From Cylindrobasidium torrendii FP15055 ss-10 (Eukaryota > Basidiomycota > Agaricomycetes > Agaricales > Physalacriaceae), in the NCBI GenBank assembly GCA_000934385.1, contig KN880470.1:1-64000 (forward strand): a stretch of 64,000 nucleotides of DNA, written 5' to 3'. Both the position numbers and the translations under genes were made by a program. Each line of letters opens with the position of its first letter. Position 1 is the stretch's first letter. A model generated the notes under the pieces. That model searched no databases and was not told where the DNA came from. It worked only from the letters and a program-made list of their open reading frames with translations. Shown piece after piece: positions 36,446 through 53,446 of the stretch.

Positions 36446-38448
36446 TTATACCTTCTCTGGCAAATCTAGGTGATCTGTGACTTGGTACTCCAGCTCCTTG
36501 TTGTGTTCAATGACTTGTCCAAGCGACTTCTTTCCGACGTCCTTCTTGATCTTCCACGCTGAGAAAGTGTGTCCTTGTGCAAAGATCTCCTCGACCTCCT
36601 CGAGCGAGCGGCCAACGGTTTCGGGGTACATGAACAAAATGTGGATGAACGCGGCGAAGTTGAATGTGCCGAAGATGAAGTATGTCTTGTAAGCAATGTT
36701 CGCGAGACCGGGAGGGACTGCCCAGGCGAGCGCAAAGTTGAATGCCCAGTTGGCAGAGGTTGCGAGCGACACAGCTTTACCACGAACTTTGAGCGGGAAC
36801 TAAATGACAGTCAGCATCAAGATGTCAGAATGTTGTGCAAAACTCGTACCAGCTCGGCGGGATATGTCCAAGACACTGGGCCCATCGTGATAGCAAATGA
36901 GCAAACGAAGAGGTAGGAGCAGACGATGATGCCCTTGGAGATACTGTCATGGTCGCTGACGACCCAGACAGGGTTGGTCTCGCCTTCGACGGTTCCCCAT
37001 CTGCCGAAGCCTCCCTGCAGACCACCGACAAGGAAGAGGAAGAAACCCATGAAAAATGTTCCAGCGAGCAGCATTGGGCGACGGCCCCATTTGTCGATGT
37101 AAATGATAGCGGGAACGGTCAATGCTACGTTGAGAACATATTGAACGGACTGAGTAGTTCATCAGACACGGAAAAACGTGGGGGCAGGTGAAGACGTACA
37201 GCAGCAATGAGGTTACCCCGACGACCTGTGATACCAGCACCCTGGAAGACGTATACGATGTAGTACATCATGACATTCATTCCAGATAGCTGAGACCACA
37301 TCTGCAAGGCGCATCCCAGGAAAACACGGCGCGGCATGCCGGGCTTGACAAGATCGAGATACGACTTTGCACCCTCCGTCCGTTCGAAGAGAACTTGTTC
37401 ACGAATTTCCTCGTACTCGAGGCGCACGAGCTCATTCTTTGTGTCTCCGTTTCCATGCAAGTCGGCAAGGACCTGTAGAGCTTCCTCTTCACTGTGTTTG
37501 GGTAAGCGCCGGCACATTGGGAGGTGGGGAAAAGCATACCGGCCATGGTCAAACAACCACCGCGGGGACTCTGGGAAGAATACCATTCCACTGGATAATA
37601 CAATGGCAGGTATCATCTGCAGACCCCATGGAATACGGAACGAGGCAACGCCATCGATGTAGGAGCATCCAAACTGAATGAAGTATTGGATAAGAATACC
37701 CCCTGCTTGTGCATTAGCAAGCTGTGTTAAAAAGGTGGAAAAGACTGACATGTTATTGCCCATTGTTGTGTAGCTACAATGCGTCCACGAATGCGAGGCT
37801 CCGCGATTTCCGACTGGTAAACGGGTACGACGGCAGAGGCGATACCAACAGAAATGCCGGAGATAATGCGGCCCACTACGAGCATGCCGCGGTTCTGTGA
37901 AGAGTTAAGTCACTCAAAGACAAAATCAAATGCAGTACTTACCACTGCTGCACACTGCAGAATGGACCCAATGATCCAAATGAGACCCGACAGGATGATG
38001 GTACGCTTGCGTCCAATGCGGTCAGCGAGCTGTGAGACCGCCAGAGCACCGACGAAGGATCCGGCGGGCATGGCAGCGACCATGGCACCCTGCGCGTTGG
38101 AGTCCGGCTAACGCTCGTCAACATTGAGTTTGAGAGGACAATACAATAATCTCACGTTCGAGAATACACGCTTATACGCATCGTTCTGCAATAACTGTCA
38201 GTCTGATTTGTCTTTAGGGAGCAGAACGAACGCACACTTAGCACTCCGGACATGGACGAAATGTCCAATCCGAAGAGGCCACCGCCGATACATGCGAATG
38301 TACCCACAACATACTAGGACGAGTCTCAGCAGTGTTGGACGGTGATAATGAACGATAACGCACGGGGTTCGACGCGATGCGTGCGTTATACTGTAAACAA
38401 GGTTAGAGAGCGAGTCAGAGGAGCGTCTATACAAACACGCACTCCCAT
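36446..38448 (-). CDS. MFS sugar transporter (hexose/STP type)
   Basis: Ten exons with introns 38442-38391, 38363-38314, 38235-38186, 38155-38108, 37942-37895, 37749-37703, 37539-37492, 37199-37150 and 36849-36800 sum to 519 residues. The first coding exon is only ATG-GGA. Twelve-TM sugar-porter signatures are present: GGGLFGLDISSMSGVL, ADRIGRKRTIIL, VGRIISGISVGIASAVVPVYQSEI, GILIQYFIQFGCSYI, PESPRWLFDHGR, QLSGMNVMMYY, DKWGRRPMLLAG and YPAELFPLKVRGKAV. The large cytosolic loop and C-terminal tail are soluble. It should carry a hexose or similar sugar through the plasma membrane with protons. A TATATAA lies at 38514-38508, 60 bp upstream. Confidence 0.92.
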
Positions 38449-38507
38449 GGTCGCAGGTGGGTGTTCGAAAACAGCCTTAAAATGCTCGGGGGATTTGAGA
38501 CGAGGCT

Positions 38508-38514
38508 TATATAC
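38508..38514 (-). promoter_or_regulatory. TATA box of the sugar transporter gene
   Basis: TATATAA on the minus strand, 60 bp before the ATG at 38448. Confidence 0.5.
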
Positions 38515-38566
38515 CTGCACTACTGGTTAAAATCGTCATTTTTTCTGGAAACTCATGGGTGATACA

Positions 38567-38639
38567 ACCCCAGTCCTCAGCACTCAATTCAAGCTCAGTT
38601 CCTAGCAGTCATGGGGCCCCGGACTCCAGGCGTGTGGGG
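38567..38639. promoter_or_regulatory. Cluster of CreA/Mig1-type sites
   Basis: CCCCAG at 38567, CCCCGG at 38617 and GTGGGG at 38634 all fit SYGGRG on one strand or the other, about 120-190 bp before the transporter ATG. Carbon catabolite repression of sugar transporters by CreA/Mig1 is known in fungi. The short consensus makes chance matches likely. Confidence 0.35.
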
Positions 38640-39833
38640 GAAATGGGTCACGGGAGAGACGATGTGGGCGCACCCTGCAAGGTGCCATATGCTCTTGTTT
38701 AAATACGGCCAATCCGGCCCCAAACGCGAATGGCTTTTTGGAATCCTCAAACTCGTAGGATCCATCCAGAGCGGGAAACATGCGATTACGCGGCAGTTAG
38801 CTTTCACAGAAAAGCCCCAGCCCAATCCTTGTCTTCAAAGAAGATGTTGATGATTGAAATCAGTCCAGCTGCCATTCGAGCACCCCCAGCACCATCATTC
38901 ACCTGGCCTCCCGAATATAGCACTTCAATCGTCAAGAAGCACACCACATTTCAAGAGAGCTCGGTGTTTCTGAGGCCCTTCAGGAACCGTGCAGGCAATG
39001 GTGAGCATGTAAGTAGACAGCCACCGTTATTTTCTATGCGCGTGCTGATGCAGGAAGGTAAGCCCGGCAGCAGAGCCGCACTCCCGCATAGAAGGCTACA
39101 TGTCAAAGATCCGTCGTATGCAGACGCATCTCCCGACGGCTAGCTCTACATACCGGGCACACCCTCAGTACATGCGACCTGGCAGGCCTGTGCCGGACAA
39201 GAAAGCGAAGCTTGTACACACAAGAAGGCTGAAGAAGCTCTAGACAAAAGGAACACGCGTCTTCTGAAAAGAGATACTCACATTACTTAGTGGAGGCTAG
39301 GCCGATACAGACACTCACCATCCGGCCCGCACCGTACCGCAGACGGCGCGAAGGGACGGACATATAATCGGACTTTCCGACATGCAGCTGCCAGTTAGCA
39401 GTGTTACATGCTGGCATGTGTTTGACCCGCCGGCGAACGGAATAAAGGAAGAAGTTTGCTGAGTGTCGGATGCCTGAGTCGGGGTCTTGCGGCTTTTGCT
39501 AGTGGTGGTTACCTATGAACCTTACTAAAGTGGTCTTTCTCGATCGATCACTCGGAAATTCAGTGCATTTACCACTTATATCATGAACAGTGCTGCACAT
39601 CGACGGACATCATTGCAGCCACGGCGAAGCACTGAGTTCAGATCCCAAGCTCACTATTTTTGACCATCAAGTTCAAGCTTGAGAACGTTGTATTCCCCGC
39701 GAACCGAAAAAAGGATCTGCTTGCATGCATACGCCGCGCTGCGACGTTTAGTAGGAGGAGTCCAAAAAGTCAGGATTATGTGCAATAAATTACGCCAAAA
39801 TTACGCTACTTTGCATTTTGATTCTTGGTAGCT

Positions 39834-45127
<5,294 letters not shown>

Positions 45128-46016
45128 GGTGGCGAGAGATGGCGTCTGACAATAGAAAGCGCCTTAAATAAGTAGGCGTCCGCAAGCGCAAGACCGTCGA
45201 TCTGCTTGGTAAGTGAGTCCTTAGTCAGTTCATGAAGCACGAAACGGATCAACGGCGCCACGCGAGAGCGAATCACTCCAACCCTCGGCCTCCCTCAGAT
45301 GTACGGTTAACCAGGCTACCTCAGATGTGCGAGTCACTAGGGCTTACTATGTAGTACTAAGTACTGCTCATAGGGCAAACTTGTATGGAACATCGCATCA
45401 AGTCCTTCAGGCGACCGAGTACCATATGCACTTGCCTTCACTGCTAACAGCCGTACTCACGTGCCGAGCAAGACGTGCGACTCTCAAAGTCATTTGAGAA
45501 TTGAAATGGCATGTTGTCCATCCCTGTGGAATGCATTGGGATTATATGCGATATCGATGGCACGGCGTCCGAGTACAAGGCCGTCTAATCCAACCCCTCT
45601 TCAAGCTGACGTATAACGCGACAAACAAACTTATTCAAGAGTGCAGTCTGTTGAGACTTATGCGACAGCACATAGCCCTAATGCGTAGTAAATAGGCTTG
45701 TGCGCATGTCTGCAAAACCTACATGCGACCCAATATCCTTGTGGGTGCACGCCTCCAATGACCCAGATGTTGGGTACTGAGCTCAAGGACTTATGCAGCG
45801 CTTGATATTAATGCTGAGAGGAACCACGGCCGGGCTTGGGGGAAGCGAGCATGAGAGAAGCTACAGAATACGGCTTGCGGGATTCGTGTAGTCATGTTTA
45901 GAGTGGACAAAAGTGCGGGATCCCTCTCTGGCATTGCGCTGGGAAAAAGAGACAACGAAACCCATTGATTGGCCCACAAATGATCATACACCACAGGGAA
46001 AACAGACTACCTATCT
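45128..46016. other. Intergenic region upstream of the ABC gene
   Basis: About 890 bp between the ABC start and the ckb1 stop. The frame at 45501-45695 has no family features. If ckb1 exon 5 is wrongly placed, its coding end could extend to 45898. Nothing else recognised. Confidence 0.55.
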
Positions 46017-47076
46017 TCAAGCGCTTCCAACCTTTGCACCTGTCTTGAACAATGTCAACCTGCAGTCCAATTTGGAAGTAGCCTTTACAAACGCACCTGT
46101 CACGTAGAGCCTCTTGCCACCTCTGCAGCTTCGCAACCTCGTTGACCTGGAAACCATAGATCCTGGGACGATAGCGCTCTACCTTGAGGGCTACGCTGCT
46201 GGTGTTGATATCCGCCCCATCGCCCGCGACGGCTTCCTGTATCTCGTCCCGTACATTCCTGCGACGTCGCGAGCCACCTTCAGCGGGTTCATTTCGCATA
46301 GTTGACGCGCTGTCTAATGGCGGGCCGCTCTTCGGAGGGATGAGGTTGGGGTAGATGAGGAAGAGGAGATGCGGAAATGTCGTGCCAAAGTACGCGCCGT
46401 CGATTGCTGCATGTCGAGAGGATTTCGGGGAGTAGATGTCTTCGCAGCGTCCACAATATAACTTGACTGATTTCTGATACGGTGTATCGGTGAGGCCAAC
46501 CGGAAGGAGTGGCTGCTGCTGGCACATTACGCGCGGGCAGCGGCCAAACTCAACGCGCTTGTATTTGTCAAGCTGGAAAATATTGGTAAGTAGCTATGAG
46601 CGGACAGGCTACACACCATCTTTTGTAGACCACGAGTTGTCACGATCCAACGTGCGTGAATGAGGCCGTACAGCAATCTTGCTTGTACGTCTAAAGAGGC
46701 GCGCAGGTCGTCTTGAATATCCTCGTCTACATATACTCAGCGGCGGGCTGTGTTGAAATAGGTTCCGCATACCCAGATTGTCAGTGATAAGTTCTAGGGC
46801 CTGGTTGTAATTCGACACTTCTGAGTTGAGGCCAGTCAAGTTGAATCGATCGACGATAAAGTCTTCGTCCACCTCGCAGAAATATTCGTTGCCCTTGGAA
46901 GAGAGGAACCAGGATACCCACTAGCAGGAGGATAAGACTAACGCAACGGAAGCACCGAAATCGACTTGCCGAACTAACGCTGATGAGACAGGTGTATACA
47001 CGCTGCGCTACCTTACGCACCTCGAGTAATCGGAATCCGAGCCAGTCGATATTTCTTCCACTGCGCGGTGAAACAT
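46017..47076 (-). CDS. ckb1: Casein kinase II regulatory (beta) subunit
   Basis: Exons 47076-47017, 46920-46773, 46726-46617, 46572-46097 and 46059-46017 give 278 residues. Core motifs are unmistakable: [39 protein letters not shown], the zinc finger CPRVMCQ...[28 protein letters not shown], and [16 protein letters not shown]. It is the dimeric regulatory subunit of CK2. A Ser/Arg insertion ([12 protein letters not shown]...) lies between YPNLIPPKS and the RPRIYGF block, as often in fungi. Intron 1 (47016-46921) is 96 bp, about twice the local norm, and its GTAAGG donor is required for frame. The extreme C-terminus is uncertain: intron 46096-46060 would be only 37 bp, and unspliced reading ends at 45898. 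Confidence 0.9.
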
Positions 47077-47339
47077 GGCGTCAGCCTGGCCCGAGCGTTG
47101 ACGGCAAGCACGAACTGGTGTCCGTGACGATGGAAGATGTCAAGCGGAGATGTGATGTGACGGTCACAGCGATCGTTTCTCAAAGGCCTGGCTCGAACGT
47201 TGAACGTTGAACTTCGCCGCAATCAAAATTTCCGCAAGGTATTGACATAGAATAAACGCCCATTCGTGGAGAGTATTACTCTACATATACACAACATAAA
47301 CCAACATGAACTCCAAAATCTTTGCTTCTCGATATGAAT

Positions 47340-49007
47340 TTAGGCAACCACCTGACAATTCATGTTAAATGGGCTATGGTATATAAAGAAATACACAGTG
47401 ACTTACCGGCCACCCCGAAGAGAAATCGAGAAGATTGATACCCAACTATGTGACGGTGTGAGTTTTGAAGACTTATCCCTCATGAATATGCTCACATAGC
47501 TGCCAGAAGAGGTGTAATAGTCTGGGAACAGGGAGCATGGGTCAACCCGGATGACTCCAATTTGACTAGTGAACTCACGATAAACAAGGAGAGGACCATC
47601 AGTGTCCTCGAAGATGTCTTGTCCGCCTGGCCCAGTGATCTATAAAGTTTGTCAACTGCAGCAAGGTAACGATCCTATTGTAACATACACCGTCGTGGCT
47701 AGGGAGAACAAGCGTGCCTCCACCGTTGAGGAGCGACACGCCGCTTGCATCGACGTACGGCCCAAGCAAACTACAGGAGTCAGACAACTGCCTACGGAAT
47801 CTCACAGACGTACGTCTTCGATCTCCCGACGCGAATGTTGTACGTGCTTGAAGTACCCTTGCAGCAGGCGTCCCATGAAGTGAAGAGGTAGTAGTAACCC
47901 CCATGCGAGTACAAGCTGCTACCTTCGACGGCATTGTTCGAACGAGATGCTAAGGATGTCACCGTGCTATCATATAACATGCCATTGGAAGGATGGAGTC
48001 TGTAACCAAAATGTCAATGCGAAGCAGTTTAGTGTCATTACGACGAACTGTGCTATCTTGATACCAGTCCAGAAGCTTCCAAAGGTCAAGTACCAAGCGC
48101 TATTCGAAACTACAAGCGAAACATGAGTTTAATTGCTGTCACAGCACACAGAGGCTTACCGCGAATCAAACTAAAGGGTCCCACTATTTCAGCAAAATTC
48201 CCATATTTGGATTCGAACAATGCTTACTTGGGATCGATAGCCTAATTATGTCAGCCACGAAGAAGCACGCGATGTATTTCCGACTCACATTATAGTTACT
48301 GGAGTTCGTCGTCGAGGTGACCAGGCCCTTATTAGACCATGTACCTGGCTAGCATGAGAAAACATGAAGGACATATAACTATTTTCCAGTACCTGGGTTG
48401 CCAGTTGTCGAAGTCGCCAGGAAAATCGCAGACTGATGAGGCGTTTAACACACCGTAGATTAAAAAAGTAACCAATGGACATACCACCCGCGAGCCAAAG
48501 CTTGAAGCAGAATACCAAACCTATAAAGGCAATCCCAGCACGATGAGATCAAGGACAAGTGGACTCTGGTGCGACCTCACCCAGAACTGGTTGCCGTCCC
48601 AGTAGCAGTCAGGAGCCCAAAGATTACTACAGGGGAGCGTCAGCACTTGGAAGAATAACAATGTATAAATAAACGTGTAATCACCCGTTACTGGTTCCAG
48701 TATAGGCATCGGTCCACGTCGCCGCGCCATTTGGGAACATGACTCCAGGCGAAGTCCATGCAGTACGATCCTTAGAGGTGATAATCTGAATACCAGGAGC
48801 CGTCGCTGCACAAGAACTTCAGCAGAATGTTGGGTGGCTTTTAGCATTGGGCACACAGAATATGAAGTATGTCCCATCGCCTCGTTTGCACATCGAGGGA
48901 TCGTGGACGGTGGTTACTCCAGTCACCTTTCCTGGACCAACGTACGCATTTGCAACGACACTGAGCAATCCCACGAGCAAAGCTTTCAGAATCAGGGGAG
49001 AAGACAT
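47340..49007 (-). CDS. Secreted GH43 endo-1,5-alpha-L-arabinanase
   Basis: A signal peptide (MSSPLILKALLVGLLSVVANA) starts exon 1 at 49007. The gene is cut by about 10 or more short introns, for example 48856-48806. Exon fragments join to a five-bladed GH43 chain: VTTVHDPSMCKRGDGTYFIF (catalytic-base Asp), APGIQIITSKDRTAW, YTGTSNGNLWAPDCYW, VWYSASSFGS, SAIFLATSTTG, VTSLASRSN, YYYLFTSWDACCKGTSSTYNIRVGRS, YVDASGVSLLNGGGTLVL, GPGGQDIFEDTDGP, and the end GINLLDFSSGWPVVA. By family it cleaves alpha-1,5-arabinan of pectin outside the cell. The stop is set by the last GT-AG intron, giving GWPVVA at 47340. Some internal borders were not checked. Confidence 0.88.
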
Positions 49008-49987
49008 GTCGAAGTATAGAATAACGTGAGGATGAGCACACTTTATAGTACGTCGGCTAGTAGTCGGCTACATTTGCATAAACGTTGCGGATGAAGTTGG
49101 TGAGCATGCGCCCAATGTCACTGGTTCGCGCCCTGAGCCATTCTTTAGGCATAATAACCTACGGCCCGTGCAAAGACCACCGAAAAGGCGTGGGCAGCAT
49201 TGAATCCGGAGGGAGAGGTTGGATTTCGGGCAGATTTTAGGCAGGGCTCATGGTGGCTGCCATTTTGAGCCTCTGATATTCGAACCGAAGTTTTCCATGG
49301 TTATCTAGGGCTTTGTGCCCCTCCCGTGCGACCTGGCAGTGACCTGGCCTGAGTACGATATGACATGCGGCGAGGCTTCAGGTGCTCAGCGGAAGCACCG
49401 CGCCGCTCAATCGCGCCGAGAATGCATATTACTGGCAGTACTAAAAGGGTACGCTTTTTTTTATTAGTTTGCGGGTCAAATCATGCAAGTACTTACAAAA
49501 CAAATTACAGGAACGCAGGAAGCCAACGTGCACATCACAGGGAAGAGTTATTCTCTTGACAAAGGTTGCTAGATGCGAAGGTGGTCACTCGAAGGCGGTT
49601 ATTGTGAAATCGATTGCATTCGCGGTGAACTCGTAATTTTGACTGAACACCTCCTGGAGCCGCAAGTTAGTACAAGCTAGAATCCTACCCAGCATTGGTG
49701 AAGTGAGGTCTGGCGCCTTCTCTCGTCGCCATTGCACGCCAAAATGATGGTCCAGTTTTAGTCCTAGTGGATGGGGGCGATCAAATGGTGATTGCATATA
49801 CGCACAAACACAAAGTGCCGGAAAGCTGGTGATCGGCAAACTAAACTTGTTTCGCACACCCCCGACGCTCGTCTCGGAATACGACGTGTTCCTCCCGTTC
49901 TCGTGTGTCTTCCGGCTTTCGATTGTCTCCACTTGCGTCGGAATTCGTCTACCAGCCAGTCATCGAAAACCGCGTGGCAAGCTCAAC
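49008..49987. other. Divergent upstream region, GH43 / rna14
   Basis: About 980 bp. Open frames at 49365-49559 and 49585-49932 lack family features. It should hold two promoters. No repeat or RNA recognised. Confidence 0.6.
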
Positions 49988-52900
49988 ATGTCGCAAGAAC
50001 CGAACGGTAACAATGACCCAACTCCCGACATTGATATGCATATTGCTACACCAGCGGCGCTTCCACAACTGTCCGAATTTGATACTTTGCTCGCGGATTT
50101 GAAGGAAGACGGGAACCAGCCCGAGAAATGGCGCGTGCTTGTAGACATTGCTGAGAAAAGCGGCCAAACGGAACAAATCAGACAAGCCTACGAGAGCTTG
50201 CTGGCTCGCTATCCGAATACGGTATGTGTCCCTGAACGCGAATGGGGACTTGGTCTGACCGTTTGCAGGCGTTAGCGCAAATTGCCTACATTGGCCACTT
50301 CCTCAATAACCCATCCACTTTCCAGCAGGCGGAGGCCTTGTTTACACGCTTTGTCAAGTCTTCTCCGTCTGTTGAACTGTTCCGGTTCTACCTGACCTAC
50401 ATCCGGTGCGCATATTTTCAATCTATCGACCATCGTATCTGTCCCGTCGTCGTCGTAGTAATAAAACGCGTCTTGCCTTACTTTCGAATTCTACGCGTGA
50501 TTTGAATCATTGCTATGCTACTCTTGCGTTCCTTAGTATGAGTAGCTCGCTGCCCTAGCCTTAGTGACCATACGAGGCTAGGACATCGAGCTCTACGACG
50601 ACGACGGCTTCTTCACTTGAATCTGTGAGCTCCATATTGACTTACTGTCCAGCCGCATCCATGCCGATCCTTCCAAGAAGGACACAAACAAGCGGGAAAT
50701 CATCCGCAAAGCGTACGAGTTCGCTTTGAACCCACCCCATGGTATTGGTCAAGACAAAGACAGCGGCGATATTTGGTTGGATTACATTCAGTTCCTCACG
50801 GAAACTGAGGCATCGACAACGTGGGACCAGCAACAAAACATGGATGCCCTCCGTAAGGTGTATCATCGTGCAGTGCAGATTCCACTGGACAATGTCGGCC
50901 GTCTGTGGCAAGACCTTGAAGCGTTCGAAATGAAGCTCAGCCGGATCACAGCGAAGAAGTTTATGGGCGACCTTTCTCCAGCGCACACTCAGGCTCGTGC
51001 CGTTTACCGTCAGCTTGAGAAGCACATCAAGGATCTTTACCCATCGACTGAGGCTGCGAACGAAATTTATCTGCCTTCACCCCCAGCATTCTCGCCTGAT
51101 GACCGCCAACTCGTGAACAAATGGAAGGCATATCTCAAGTGGGAGGAAAGCAATCCCCTCATGCTAGACGACAAAGACCGCCCGCTCCTTATCCTCAGAA
51201 TAGCCAATGTGTATCGCAAGGCAGTCATCCGAATGCGATACTTTTCTGAAATATGGTGTGATCCCTTTTCGCTTGTGGCAGATCTTGTTTTGTTCATTGT
51301 CGGGAAGGTTCATGAGCTACGTTTGGAACAAAAGCATTGGCCGAAATGACGAAGCGATGGCCATTTTGAAAGCGGGCCGAGAGGCCAATCCATTGAGGTA
51401 AGCGACTGTGTGTACTCCAGTATGCGCCCGACTGATTTCTTCCAGCAACTTACTGACATTTGCGTACATCGAAGCACTGGAGATTGATAAGAAGTACGAT
51501 GAAGTCAAGGCTGCCCTTGACGAGTTCATTGATGCTCTGAAGCCGGAATTGGAGAGGCTCGAGGAGCGCGCGCTGGCCAGAGCAGCAGAAAAAGCTAAAG
51601 AGGATGACCCGATGGACAATTCACAAGAGACTGAGCTCACATCGAATCCAAGTAGCACGGCACACCAGCGCAAGGACCCCGAAGAGCAGGAACTAGAGGA
51701 ACGAAAGAAAGAATACGGCGTGGTGTACATTATGTATATGCGCTTTATACGACGGACGGAAGGGGTCATCGGGTCTCGTGGGATTTTCAAGAGAGCCCGT
51801 GGGGATAAATTCATCGGCTGGAATGTCTACGAGGCTGCAGGTGAGCTGGTAAGGCATCTATTCCACATCCTTTTTTTAACTCTGTCCCAGCAATGCTCGA
51901 ATTCCACTGTGGTGAAGACAAGAGCGTGCCAACAAAAATTTTCGTAGCTGCCAACAAGAAGTTCGATACTGACCCTGACTTTGTTTGTCGCTATCTGAGC
52001 TACTTGCTGTCCATTGGTGATGAACAGAGTGCGTATCCTACTATAGTCAGTACTGGGGCAAACTTAACCTTTTGGCAGACGCCCGAACTGTATTTCAAGT
52101 TTCAACGTCGAAGATACCTCCGGATCAAGCGCGACCGATATGGGAACGGTGGGCGCGGTATGAATATCAGTATGGTGATCTGGAGGCGTCTCTCAAACTT
52201 GAGAAGTGTATTGCTGAGGTCTATCCCAATGGTAGGGCGCGCATTGTTTGTATTGGCCCGAACACATCTTGACCATGCACAGAGTCTTCCATGAAGCGCT
52301 TCGCCCAACGGTATATTTGGTCAAACACGGATACCATTGCCTCAAGAGACCTCGGCGTCTCCGCGGTACGCAAGCAACCCACCCTGAGCTCGCCCAACAA
52401 CAGTGGCTTCAATCAGCTTGCGCGCACTGAGATGTCGTTTTCATCCTCTGGCAATATCTTGAACAATGTTGGAGGCATGAAGAGGCCAGCGTCGCCGCAG
52501 GATCACAGCGTTAACCGCGGACAAAGACAGGACAAGCGCCCGCGTAACTCATCGCAAAATCGTGACAAAGAACGAGAGCATGGGCCTGGAAATCGTGTCC
52601 CCAGAAGGCACAGTCCTGACCGTACCAGGGGGCGGGACCAGTCGAAGCGCGGTGACGATAGAGTGCCAAAGGACGAACCTGTCGCCGTTACGCTCCCAAG
52701 TGTCCTCCAGTGGTTCCATGGACAGTTGCCGCCTGCGTCGGCATTCGACGGTATGCTTCAGATGCTCAAACGTTGTGAATGAGATGCTGACCAAAGTGCT
52801 TCGTAGGCCCTGTCTTTAGAACGGACGACCTTATGAATCTCTTGCGCACTGCAGTTATTCCTGCCTCAACCTCACAGACGGGTAGACGCTCACCCCCGGC

Positions 52901-53055
52901 TGCTACTGGGCAAGGACCCCCTCGAACTGGTGTGTATGCTTCTTCATGATATGATAGGTAGTTAACCATTCTTAGGTTCGTCGAGCCGTCCGCCTCCAGA
53001 TTATAGCCCTTACACTGGCCCTAACACCGGACAAGCAAGACCGAGGAGGTATTAG
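49988..53055 (+). CDS. rna14: mRNA 3'-end processing factor Rna14 (CstF-77)
   Basis: Multi-exon gene of roughly 800 residues. Early introns are 50222-50268 and the long 50406-50652. HAT (half-TPR) repeats run from about residue 40: WRVLVDIAEKSGQTEQIRQAYESLLARYPNT, ELFRFYLTYIRR, REIIRKAYEFAL, IWLDYIQFL, RLWQDLEAFEM, WKAYLKWEE, FMSYVW and VYIMYMRFIRR. The Suf domain ends near WERWARYEYQYGDLEASLKLEKC. A low-complexity tail (RNSSQNRDKEREHG, SPDRTRGRDQSKRGDD) and the monkeytail-like VLQWFHGQLPPASAFDGPVF follow. The end is RPRRRY. It is the scaffold of cleavage factor IA for poly(A) site cutting. A retrotransposon sits 85 bp downstream of its stop. Confidence 0.9.
50406..50652 (+). other. Unusually long rna14 intron (247 bp)
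   Basis: Donor after ATC-CG (GTGCGC) and acceptor CTGTCCAG restore the frame to YLTYIRRIHADPSKK, so the borders are firm. Other introns in the window are mostly 42-60 bp. The extra length is taken up by the inverted-repeat element at 50444-50607. Confidence 0.8.
50444..50607. repeat. Inverted-repeat (hairpin-forming) element inside the rna14 intron
   Basis: The ends 50444-50458 (CCGTCGTCGTCGTAG) and 50593-50607 are exact 15-bp inverted repeats. Directly inside the right arm, 50544-50561 can pair with 50575-50592 at 16 of 18 positions around a 13-base loop, and GCTACTC at 50517-50523 pairs with GAGTAGC at 50540-50546. It may be a MITE-like insertion or an intronic structured RNA (snoRNA or small-RNA precursor). 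I recognise no known RNA family. Confidence 0.55.
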
Positions 53056-53135
53056 TAGATGCTCGTAGTTTGTACTCTCTGTATTTCATCCCGAAGGCGT
53101 GATATACATGCGTAGAAGCGCTGTATTTTGATAAT

Positions 53136-53140
53136 GTTAT
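53136..53140. repeat. Target-site duplication, left copy (GTTAT)
   Basis: GTTAT directly before the left LTR. The same five bases follow the right LTR at 55945-55949. Five bp is the usual Ty1/copia duplication length. Confidence 0.85.
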
Positions 53141-53446
53141 TCCTAGACCGGCGTGAACCTGTACGCTACGGGTCAGATACGGGACGTGGACTCCAGCACC
53201 AGTATGGAAGTAAACGGTCTTTGATTTACCTGTACGCTACGGGTCAGATACGGGACGTGGACTAGATACAGTTAGCTAGGGAACTACCGAGTCGTGAACC
53301 TACATACCTCCAGCACCAGTATGGAAGTAAACGGTGAGGAGTCTAGCTAAGTGGGTCGCGAACTAAGTAAGATCGGCACTCCCCGTGATGCCATCAGCTG
53401 CGCCTAGCGCACACCAACGCTGACTATCCCAATCCCCCGTCCAGCA
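53141..53446 (-). repeat. LTR, left copy (3' LTR of the element)
   Basis: 306 bp, identical by eye to 55639-55944. On the element's strand it begins TGCTGGACGG and ends GGTCTAGGA, so the inner end is TG but the outer end is GA rather than CA. Inside are two exact duplications: a 36-bp unit (53157-53192 and 53228-53263) and a 26-bp unit (53193-53218 and 53310-53335). Confidence 0.92.

Larger units (their letters stand above)
38449..39833. other. Long upstream region of the sugar transporter / 3' flank of the ABC gene
   Basis: About 1.4 kb without a believable gene. The plus-strand frame at 38730-39143 has no family features or splice support. Near the transporter are a TATATAA (38508-38514) and three SYGGRG matches typical of CreA/Mig1 sites (38567-38572, 38617-38622, 38634-38639). 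Nothing else recognised. Confidence 0.55.

Noticed and set aside
38730..39143. 137-codon plus-strand frame between the transporter and the ABC gene
   Set aside because: Composition looks random and there are no splice-supported exons or family motifs.
49585..49932. 115-codon minus-strand frame upstream of rna14
   Set aside because: No protein-family features. Overlaps the expected promoter region.
53157..53335. Tandem repeat or CRISPR-like array at 53.2 kb
   Set aside because: The repeats are duplications inside an LTR and recur as a block in the second LTR. No regular repeat-spacer pattern.
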